NCBI RefSeq assembly: GCF_000614065.1
Contig: NZ_BAKG01000005.1
Span: 1-64,000 of the forward strand
Length of the DNA stretch: 64,000 nucleotides
Source: Prevotella dentasini JCM 15908
GTDB taxonomy: Bacteria; Bacteroidota; Bacteroidia; Bacteroidales; Bacteroidaceae
Reading direction: 5' to 3'
The position numbers were made by a program, and so were the translations under genes. The notes below the pieces were generated by a model. That model did not search any database and had not been told where the DNA came from. It was given only the letters and a program-made list of their open reading frames with translations. Every line of letters starts with the position of its first letter. The stretch's first letter is position 1. Below are positions 48,764 through 55,368 of the stretch, piece by piece.

Positions 48764-48847
48764 GTCTCACTATTATGAGACAACCGTCTCACTGTTATGA
48801 GACAATCGTCTCACTATTATGAGACAATCGTCTCACTATTGTGAGAC
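48764..48847. repeat. 22-base palindromic tandem array (GTCTCA...TGAGAC), four units
   Basis: Units start at 48764, 48786, 48808 and 48830, exactly 22 bases apart. Each is a dyad, GTCTCA separated by six bases from TGAGAC, followed by AACC or AATC. It lies in the 480-base gap between divergent aroB and the DUF486 gene. The rest of that gap holds no recognised frame. Confidence 0.9.
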
Positions 48848-49025
48848 GGATGTGATGTGCCGATAAAAGCTATTGCCGGAACGCTGCGGGCTGTGCGGCG
48901 GAATGTCCGAAGCGGCAGCCGCATCCCCTATGCGGTGCAGAAACCTTACCGAAGTGTTTGCCGCTTTGGCATAAAATATGTACTTTTGCGGACATTTAGT
49001 TGGAACGCTCTAAGCAGGAAGCATT

Positions 49026-49400
49026 ATGATGAATGGATTATACACCATCGGACTACTCGTCGTCTCGAATATATTCATGACCTTTGCATGGTACGGGCAT
49101 CTGAAACTGCAGCAGATGAAGGTCATTACCGACCATACGCCGCTCTATGTCGTCGTTCTCTTCAGCTGGGTACTTGCGTTGGCCGAATACTTTTGTCAGG
49201 TCCCGGCCAACCGCATCGGGTTCGAGGGCAACGGAGGCAGTTTCTCGCTGATGCAGCTGAAGGTGATTCAGGAGGTCATCTCGCTGATGGTATTTACGGC
49301 CTTTACGGTTGTTTTCTTCAGTGGCGAGTCGCTCCATTGGAACCATCTGGCTGCCTTTCTGTGCCTCATCCTTGCCGTGTATTTTGCCTTTATGGAGTAG
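49026..49400 (+). CDS. DMT-type small membrane protein (DUF486)
   Basis: A 124-aa protein with four membrane helices. The family signature FMTFAWYGHLK is in the first helix, followed by LAEYFCQVPANRIGF and ending AVYFAFME. It resembles one half of a drug/metabolite transporter and would need to pair with itself. The substrate is unknown. A second ATG at 49029 is possible. Confidence 0.85.
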   Translation: MMNGLYTIGLLVVSNIFMTFAWYGHLKLQQMKVITDHTPLYVVVLFSWVLALAEYFCQVPANRIGFEGNGGSFSLMQLKVIQEVISLMVFTAFTVVFFSGESLHWNHLAAFLCLILAVYFAFME

Positions 49401-49515
49401 GTTGGCCTGCGTCCGTGCTGCTGTGCCCCATGTCAGCGATGCCATGCCGGGTGCAGGGATTCCCGGCCGTCGGATGATGCCTTGATTGCATGGGGGCAAA
49501 AAGAAGATAACCCTG

Positions 49516-49553
49516 TCAAAAAAGAGATGGCATGCCGACTGGCATGCCATCTC
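49516..49553 (-). terminator. terminator of the exported flavodoxin operon
   Basis: GAGATGGCATGCC/GGCATGCCATCTC with a four-base loop; on the minus strand it is followed by TTTTTTGA. Confidence 0.8.
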
Positions 49554-49584
49554 CTTAATATTATATCTTATATTTATTTTTCCA

Positions 49585-50142
49585 TCAGCGAGCTGCCCAT
49601 TCCCTAAGTTCCTCCTCGCTTGCTCCGTTGACAAGCTTGGCAGTCTTGAAGTTTACTTTCGGGTATTGTTTCCTTAATTGCTCAAGTGCCTTGTCGGGAG
49701 TACTTCCGCCCGATGTCGCAAAGAGGTAGACCGTCTTTCCGCTCATGTCGTAAGTATCCATGAAAGTGTTGATGATGGTCGGGGCAGTGTACCACCAAAT
49801 AGGAAATCCGATGAAGACGATATCGTATTTATCTGCATCTTTCAGGTCTTTCTTCATGGCGGGCCGGCTGTTCTTGTCTTTCATCTCTGCGGATGAGCGG
49901 CTTTTGTCGTTCTGCCAGTCCAAGTCGGCATCCGTATATTCTGCCTCTGGTTTAATTTCGTAGAGGTCTGCCTGAATTGCCTTGGCAAGTATCGTGGCCT
50001 CCTGTCGTGTAGTACCCGTAGCACTGAAATAGGCTACCAATGTCTTGTTATTCATTCTTTCGCTATTCTTTTTATTGGTCTGCGCACATGCCGTGAGTGC
50101 AAAAAGACTCATAGCCAGCAGTAGGTTGGTTACACTTTTCAT
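49585..50142 (-). CDS. flavodoxin lipoprotein
   Basis: A 185-aa flavodoxin carrying a lipoprotein signal (MKSVTNLLLAMSLFALTAC, lipobox LTAC), so it is exported and lipid-anchored. The FMN phosphate loop is YFSATGTTRQEA, and FIGFPIWWYTAPTIINTF and LFATSGGSTPDKAL form the isoalloxazine loops. It begins five bases after the CMD-cupin gene and ends the minus-strand cluster. Periplasmic flavodoxins need FMN outside the cytoplasm or export in folded form. The redox partner is unknown. Confidence 0.88.
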   Translation of the reverse strand: MKSVTNLLLAMSLFALTACAQTNKKNSERMNNKTLVAYFSATGTTRQEATILAKAIQADLYEIKPEAEYTDADLDWQNDKSRSSAEMKDKNSRPAMKKDLKDADKYDIVFIGFPIWWYTAPTIINTFMDTYDMSGKTVYLFATSGGSTPDKALEQLRKQYPKVNFKTAKLVNGASEEELREWAAR

Positions 50143-50147
50143 ACATT

Positions 50148-51236
50148 CTATCTTAGTTTGTCATATTCTTCGTCGCTCACGGCTTCCAGCCATTCGTTAG
50201 GCTCAGAACCCGGTTGGGAGTTTTCTACTGCCACGTGGGTTACTACGTGCTGGAACCAGCAGTCTTTCTGTGCACCATGCCAATGCTTTATCCCCTCGGG
50301 AATGTCAATTACGTCGCCGGCCTGTAAGGGAATGGCAGGTTTGCCCCATTCCTGATACCATCCCTTGCCCGATACGCAGATGAGAATTTGTCGGGCACCG
50401 TGATGAATATGCCAGTTGTTGCGGCATCCCGGTTCGAAGGTTACGTTTGCCAAAGGCAGGATGGTCTCCTCGCCGGTACGTATGTTTTTTGGTTGGATGG
50501 TAGCCAAATGGCTGTTGCCGGTGAAGTATCTGGCGTACGCCGTGTTAGGATTACCCTTCGGCCACGCTCCCGCGTTGGCATCGGCAGCATGGTCGTATTG
50601 CGACAGTCCGCTCTGGCAGAGAAAAGCCGTCAGCTCGTCTATCTGCTGCGGTGTGTTTCCCATATTCACGGCCCCGGCCCTGTGGGCTGCCAGTTGCGGC
50701 TCTACCCCCTTTACGGATGCCAATGCTGCAACGGTTACAATCTCGCGGTCGGCAGCTGAAAGCTGATTGCTTGCAAAAATGTCTCCGAAGAGATGGGCTT
50801 TGAGATAGTAATCGCTTTGCGGACAAAAATCATAGTTGAACGGCTTTCCGTTCAGTTTTGTTTGGTTCTCTGTGCCCAGTTTATAGGCTGCCTGCGCGTT
50901 GTCCCACTCCTTGGGGTGCTGCCATGGCTTGCCCTCGCTGTCGTTTTTCCCTGCGGCCTTGCGCTTGTCAATCACTTTGCCCAATACTCCCAAGGCATTG
51001 AGCGAGCGCGGGAATCCCGTGTAGGCATAAAGTTGCGAGAAGACTTCTTTCATTTCGTTGATGGTTACTCCTCCGTCTAATGCTGCGGTTATTGCAGATT
51101 CAAGGCGGCCGAGGTCGCCCTGAGCCTCCAGACTTGCCAAGGTTGCAAGATGCAACTGGCGGTTGGTTAATGTGTTGTGTGCCATTGTAGAAATCATTGC
51201 CGATATAAAAAACAAAAATGTTAATGTCTTCTTCAT
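50148..51236 (-). CDS. exported carboxymuconolactone decarboxylase-like/cupin fusion
   Basis: A 362-aa protein. The signal peptide is MKKTLTFLFFISAMISTMA. Two CMD/AhpD-like helical domains follow (about 25-110 and 140-230: GGVTINEMKEVFSQLYAYTG, then LSAADREIVTVAALASVKG). Neither shows the CxxC of AhpD, so peroxidase activity is unlikely. The C-terminal cupin (about 260-340) has WHIHHGARQ and IPEGIKHWHGA, giving three His and a Gln for metal binding. Its place between a cyclophilin-like lipoprotein and a flavodoxin suggests small-molecule redox chemistry in the periplasm. Confidence 0.85.
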   Translation of the reverse strand: MKKTLTFLFFISAMISTMAHNTLTNRQLHLATLASLEAQGDLGRLESAITAALDGGVTINEMKEVFSQLYAYTGFPRSLNALGVLGKVIDKRKAAGKNDSEGKPWQHPKEWDNAQAAYKLGTENQTKLNGKPFNYDFCPQSDYYLKAHLFGDIFASNQLSAADREIVTVAALASVKGVEPQLAAHRAGAVNMGNTPQQIDELTAFLCQSGLSQYDHAADANAGAWPKGNPNTAYARYFTGNSHLATIQPKNIRTGEETILPLANVTFEPGCRNNWHIHHGARQILICVSGKGWYQEWGKPAIPLQAGDVIDIPEGIKHWHGAQKDCWFQHVVTHVAVENSQPGSEPNEWLEAVSDEEYDKLR

Positions 51237-51302
51237 CTTTTATTGATACTATAAATGCTGTCTGATAATATTATAGACTGCTGTTTTGTGCCACCCGAAT
51301 AT

Positions 51303-51839
51303 CTATTGTCCTTGCAGGCTCAGAACCACGGTGGCAGTGTCTCCGCCGAAGAAGTTCCTTATGGTGGTGCTGCCTGCATTGTCTATTTTGCCAAGACGGG
51401 TGTAGCTCCATGAGTTTGAACCGAAGAAGATTACCAGTTGGTTGCCGTTGTATAATACGACGTCGCCTGCGGTGGTTGTGGTCTGTGTGTCGCTTGCAGG
51501 AAGTGCTTGGGGCAGGCTTCCAACCATTTCAAATCCTCCGTATTCGTGCATCTCTACCGTTATGTCTCCGTTGCTGCACAGAGCAACCAGTTGCCGGGTG
51601 GCAGCATTGTCTGTCAGCGTCATGCCGAGTGTATGGTTGGCAGCTTTCAGGGTGATTTTCCGCCCCTCGGCCGATGGCGTAGTGCCCGTACCAGTGTCTG
51701 TTTCGTCGTTGGGTACCGGGGGTTGTATTGGCGTCGGGGACACGGTTTCGTCGCTGCCGTCTTTGCTGCAGCCGGTGGTTGATATTGCGAGTCCGCTCAT
51801 GAATAGTGCCGTCAGGGCTGTTTTTATGTTGATTCTCAT
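51303..51839 (-). CDS. cyclophilin-like-fold lipoprotein
   Basis: A 178-aa protein. The lipobox is in ALFMSGLAISTTGC. A Pro/Thr-rich linker (SPTPIQPPVPNDETDTGTGT) leads to a beta-barrel domain with DNAATRQLVALCSNGD, MHEYGGFEMVGSLPQ, VVLYNGNQLVIFFGSNSWSY and LGKID, typical of the cyclophilin_like family found beside flavodoxins and reductases. The start MRINIKT at 51839 was chosen at the signal sequence; the upstream frame has no homology. Confidence 0.82.
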   Translation of the reverse strand: MRINIKTALTALFMSGLAISTTGCSKDGSDETVSPTPIQPPVPNDETDTGTGTTPSAEGRKITLKAANHTLGMTLTDNAATRQLVALCSNGDITVEMHEYGGFEMVGSLPQALPASDTQTTTTAGDVVLYNGNQLVIFFGSNSWSYTRLGKIDNAGSTTIRNFFGGDTATVVLSLQGQ

Positions 51840-51999
51840 TTTCTGTATGTTTGCTGTTGTCCGTATGTTGCTTTCGCATTGCCTTTGGCTTTCTCCATGT
51901 ACCAAGTGTCAGCAGCAGGATGTTGGCAAAGGCCCGTGCCGTGATGTTCTCTTTCAGTTGCACGTGAATTTCTCTTAGCCGGCAATAAGATACATTTCG

Positions 52000-53068
52000 T
52001 TATCTTAGGTTGTCATGATAAAACTTCTCAAGTTTATCAAATGGTATGTAATTGTTGGCTCCGCCATCGTATAAGTCGGTGTGGTTGGCACCCGGGATAA
52101 TGAGCAAGTCCTTGTTGTTGCCCGTGAGCCTGCTATAGGCGGTCTTGCTAAAGTAAAGGCTGTGTGCCTTTTCTCCGTGAATGATGAGCACCGCAGACCG
52201 TATTTCGTCAATGCGCTGCATGAACGGGAGGTTGATAAACGAGAGGGCCGATGTAGCGTTCCAACCGCCGACAGAGTTGAGCGAGCGGGGATGGAAGCCC
52301 CGTTTGGTTTCGTAATACATCGTATAGTCTTTTACGAATTGTGGGGTGGCATCAGTCAGTTCGGTTTCCTTCAGGCAGCCGCCTGCACGGTCGTAGTAGC
52401 CTTGGCGGTAATCTTTGGTACGCTGACGGTTCAGTGTCTCAAGCAGTTTGTGGCGCGCGTCGTGTTGTCGTCTGCATCAAAATAGCCATTGGCCGTAACG
52501 CGCGTCATGTCGTACATGGTCGAGGCTACCGTTGCTTGATGCGTGTGTCCATTGCTGCCGCGTTCAGGGCAATGCCGCCCCAGCCGCATATACCGAGGAT
52601 ACCTATTCTGTCTGTGTCTACATTGTCCTGTATTGAAAGGAAATCAACAGCTGCCGAGAAGTCCTCCGTGTTGATGTCAGGTGAGGCAACGTTGCGAGGC
52701 TCGCCCGAGCTCTCCCCGGTAAATGAGGGGTCAAAGGCAATGGTAAGGAATCCCCGTTCTGCCAAGCTTTGTGCATATAGTCCCGAACTTTGCTCTTTCA
52801 CTGCTCCGAAGGGGCCGCTCACAGCTATTGCCGCCAGCTTGCCATTGGCATTTCTCGGTGTGTACATATCGGCGGCAAGCGTAATGCCGTACCGGTTCAC
52901 GAACGTAACCTTCTTATGGTCTACCTTCTTGCTCTGTGGAAACACTTTGTCCCACTCGCTTGTCAATTCCAGCTTTGCGGGTTGGGGCATCGTTGTTTGC
53001 TTTGTATTCTGTGCATTGGTTGTCATAGCTGTCCCTATTAGTAATGTTGCTAAAATTAATTTCTTCAT
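52000..53068 (-). CDS. exported alpha/beta hydrolase (two frameshifts)
   Basis: A dienelactone-hydrolase-like enzyme. The signal peptide is MKKLILATLLIGTAMTTNA. The nucleophile elbow ILGICGWGGIALNAA carries Cys rather than Ser. The Asp/His end is VLIIHGEKAHS and IPGANHTDLYDGG. Two separate single-base losses break it: near 52534-52536 (TRIK|ATVASTMYDMTRVTANGY) and near 52459-52465 (FDADDN|DARHKLLETLNRQRTKDY). With both repaired the protein is 356 aa. It starts five bases after the upstream flavodoxin stop. Whether the breaks are real or errors cannot be told here, but they match the pattern elsewhere in the window. Confidence 0.8.
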
Positions 53069-53073
53069 TTTAT

Positions 53074-53793
53074 CTATTTTCTGTCTTTGATTATCTTGTG
53101 TCCGTTTTGGATTATGACTCCTTGGTAGGAGGCATCCACTTTCTGTCCTGCAAGGTTATACAACGAACTGTTGCTCTTTGCAGATGTCGTTGCATTGCTG
53201 ATACCTGCTGTAATCTTATCAATTCCAGTGCTTTTTATCCACTCGGAGACACGTGATGAGGCGGAACCAATCTGCGACGACCTTATCCAGAGGCTCGGGG
53301 CGACGATACGGCTGTTGGGAAGAAGCCGTCTGGCATCTTCCTCTACGCCGCCGATGCTGCTTGATGCGCTGCTAACTATCAGATAGACATCTTTGCCAGA
53401 CATTTTTGCGGCATTGCGGAAAAGGAACGACTGGGTAATGGCTGCCATCTGACTCCACCAAAGCGGGGTGCCTATGATGATGTATTTATATTTTGAGAAA
53501 TCTATATCAAGCGCATCAATAGCAGGATAGGAGTCTGTGTCGTTGGGGTTGGCCTTGATGGCATTGAGCAGTGCTGTACCTATTGCGTAATTGTTTGCCT
53601 CGTATTTTTGCGTCTTGTCGGCTGGCTGAATACGTGCTACGTCTGTATCAGGAATGTCAAGCTGACTCTGGACTTGCTGCACCACCTGATGTACGTTGTT
53701 CGTGTAGCTGTAATATAACACCAATATTCTGTCTTGTGCTAAGGACGACACTGTCGTCATAGCCATGAGAAAGGAAAATAAAAATTTCTTCAT
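53074..53793 (-). CDS. exported flavodoxin with a C-terminal YNLAGQKV tail
   Basis: A 239-aa protein. The signal peptide is MKKFLFSFLMAMTTVSSLAQ. The flavodoxin domain (20-190) has LVLYYSYTNNVHQVVQ, YIIIGTPLWWSQMAAITQSF and SSASSSIGGVEEDARRLLP. A Ser/Thr linker is followed by SLYNLAGQKVDASYQGVII and NGHKIIKDRK, the short tail seen on many Prevotella secreted proteins. A flavodoxin with such a tail is unusual. It is the first gene of the minus-strand cluster and divergent from araC. Confidence 0.85.
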   Translation of the reverse strand: MKKFLFSFLMAMTTVSSLAQDRILVLYYSYTNNVHQVVQQVQSQLDIPDTDVARIQPADKTQKYEANNYAIGTALLNAIKANPNDTDSYPAIDALDIDFSKYKYIIIGTPLWWSQMAAITQSFLFRNAAKMSGKDVYLIVSSASSSIGGVEEDARRLLPNSRIVAPSLWIRSSQIGSASSRVSEWIKSTGIDKITAGISNATTSAKSNSSLYNLAGQKVDASYQGVIIQNGHKIIKDRK

Positions 53794-53825
53794 ACACCAT
53801 TAATTTTATTGATTAAAGCCGGTAG

Positions 53826-53833
53826 CAAAGTTA
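53826..53833 (-). promoter_or_regulatory. -7 box (TAACTTTG) of the exported redox cluster
   Basis: Minus-strand TAACTTTG about 30 bases before the flavodoxin start. There is no TTG at the expected -33 position, as might be expected of a regulator-dependent promoter next to an AraC gene. Confidence 0.45.
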
Positions 53834-53906
53834 CTGTAATCTGTCTTTCTGAACGTAGCCATATTATCGCTAAACCTACCAAATTTATTGTTTTTGTCCC
53901 GTTGCA

Positions 53907-53936
53907 TTGTTTTTTCAAGTAAAAATGGTAAATTTA
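53907..53936 (+). promoter_or_regulatory. promoter of the AraC-family gene
   Basis: TTG (53907-53909), 19 bases, TAAATTTA (53929-53936, one mismatch to TAnnTTTG), 24 bases before the ATG at 53960. Confidence 0.5.
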
Positions 53937-53959
53937 CAACCGATAAAGGATGATTGAAT

Positions 53960-54865
53960 ATGAAAGAAATGCTTACTATCAACAATGCCAACGACTATGC
54001 CCACCATATCGGCGCCCCCACCTATCATGCCCATGCGTCTGTCATCCACTACGACGAGGTGGGCAAAATACGCCACTCCCTTAACCGTTATAATGTGTAT
54101 GCATTCTTCGTGCAGCGCAATTTCCCTGCCGACCTTGCCTATGGCGTGGGGAAATATGCGGCTGATGAAAACTCCCTGCTGGCCTGTGCTCCGGGGCAGA
54201 TAGGCGGAAAGGAAGACGACGGCACTACGGCGCAATATCATGGATGGGTATTGATGTTCGACCCGGAGTTTGTTTACAACACCGAGTTTGAGCGCAATCT
54301 CGCCCGCTATCATTTCTTTTCGTATAACAGCAACGAGGCGTTGAGGCTGACCCAAGATGAAATAACCATCACGAACCGCATCATGGAGGCTATAAGACGT
54401 GAGCTGAAGGCCGGCTTGCCCCATACCGACCGCATTGTGCAAGACTATATCTTGCTGCTTGCCGACTTCTGCAATCGCTTCTACGACCGCCAGTTTCAGA
54501 GCGTTACCGAGAACAAAACCAACATTCTTGCCCGCTTTCAGAACGTATTGCTGCGGTACTACGAGCAGGGAAAGCAGTACGAGCACGGCATACCCAGCGT
54601 GAAGCACTGTGCCGAAGCATTATACATGTCGCCCAGCTACTTTGGCGACGTCATCCGCAAATCGTTGGGCGAAAGTCCCATCCTGTATATTCGCAGGTTT
54701 ATGGTTGAGCGTTCAAAGATGCTGTTGGCATCGGGCAAGACCATTGCCGAAACAGCATACGACATGGGCTTTGAATATCCGCAGCACCTTACCCGTATCT
54801 TTAAGAAAGAAGTGGGCGTGCCCCCTTCCCGGTATATCGAAATGCTGAAAGCAGCAAAAGGATAA
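53960..54865 (+). CDS. AraC-family transcriptional regulator
   Basis: A 301-aa protein. The N-terminal half (about 1-185) is a cupin-like sensor. The C-terminal half has two helix-turn-helix motifs: VKHCAEALYMSPSYFGDVIRK, then KTIAETAYDMGFEYPQHLTR with IFKKEVGVPPSRY, the AraC signature. It is divergent from the exported flavodoxin cluster with 166 bases between starts, so it probably controls that cluster. The inducer is unknown; oxidised or electrophilic small molecules are a guess from the target genes. An alternative TTG start lies at 53954. Confidence 0.9.
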   Translation: MKEMLTINNANDYAHHIGAPTYHAHASVIHYDEVGKIRHSLNRYNVYAFFVQRNFPADLAYGVGKYAADENSLLACAPGQIGGKEDDGTTAQYHGWVLMFDPEFVYNTEFERNLARYHFFSYNSNEALRLTQDEITITNRIMEAIRRELKAGLPHTDRIVQDYILLLADFCNRFYDRQFQSVTENKTNILARFQNVLLRYYEQGKQYEHGIPSVKHCAEALYMSPSYFGDVIRKSLGESPILYIRRFMVERSKMLLASGKTIAETAYDMGFEYPQHLTRIFKKEVGVPPSRYIEMLKAAKG

Positions 54866-55031
54866 GGCCTGCTCCGAAAAGCGGCTATGTTTCACCGCTG
54901 GCACAACCGGAAGGCAGATTACCGACTGATGGAGAGCAGCCCTGCGGACGCAAGGGCTGCCTACGCCTGAAGGCATGGCAGACGGAGAATGTTCTGCTCT
55001 CATTATCAAGAACTTACATGGCTATATGGTG
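54866..55031. other. intergenic, nothing recognised
   Basis: Between the araC-type stop and array D. No motif-bearing frame or clear terminator was seen. The stretch after array D up to 55368 is likewise without a recognised gene. Confidence 0.4.
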
Positions 55032-55097
55032 AAAGTGGCACTTTGGCAATGTCAAAGTGCCACTTTCGCATGGTCAAACGGGCATTTTCGTTTCGCG
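55032..55097. repeat. 22-base array D (GGCACTTTC family), three units
   Basis: Units at 55032-55053, 55054-55075 and 55076-55097. The first two contain the perfect dyads AAAGTGGCACTTT and AAAGTGCCACTTT; the third is ACGGGCATTTTCG. All begin AAA; the first two end GTC. Confidence 0.88.
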
Positions 55098-55368
55098 GAA
55101 ACGGCTTGCCGGCTACACAGGGTGGATTTGCCCGTCCTGACTGCCCGGTACCGCCCTGCCGGGAGATGGAGCCGCTGCCTGTTCTTTCCGGCATGCAGGC
55201 GTCTCCGGTATGTTCGGTACGTACACTGGAAAAATTGGTCTGATGGCTGAAGATATGTACCGTTTGGCAGAAATAACGTGATGGCGGTTAAACGAACCGA
55301 CGCAAACGGCATCTTATAATTCACAGAATTAAAATGGGGATGCGACGCCCCCAAACATAAAAAGAAGA

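Noticed and set aside
48764..48847. CRISPR array
   Set aside because: Units are directly adjacent 22-base palindromes without unique spacers, and no cas genes are nearby.
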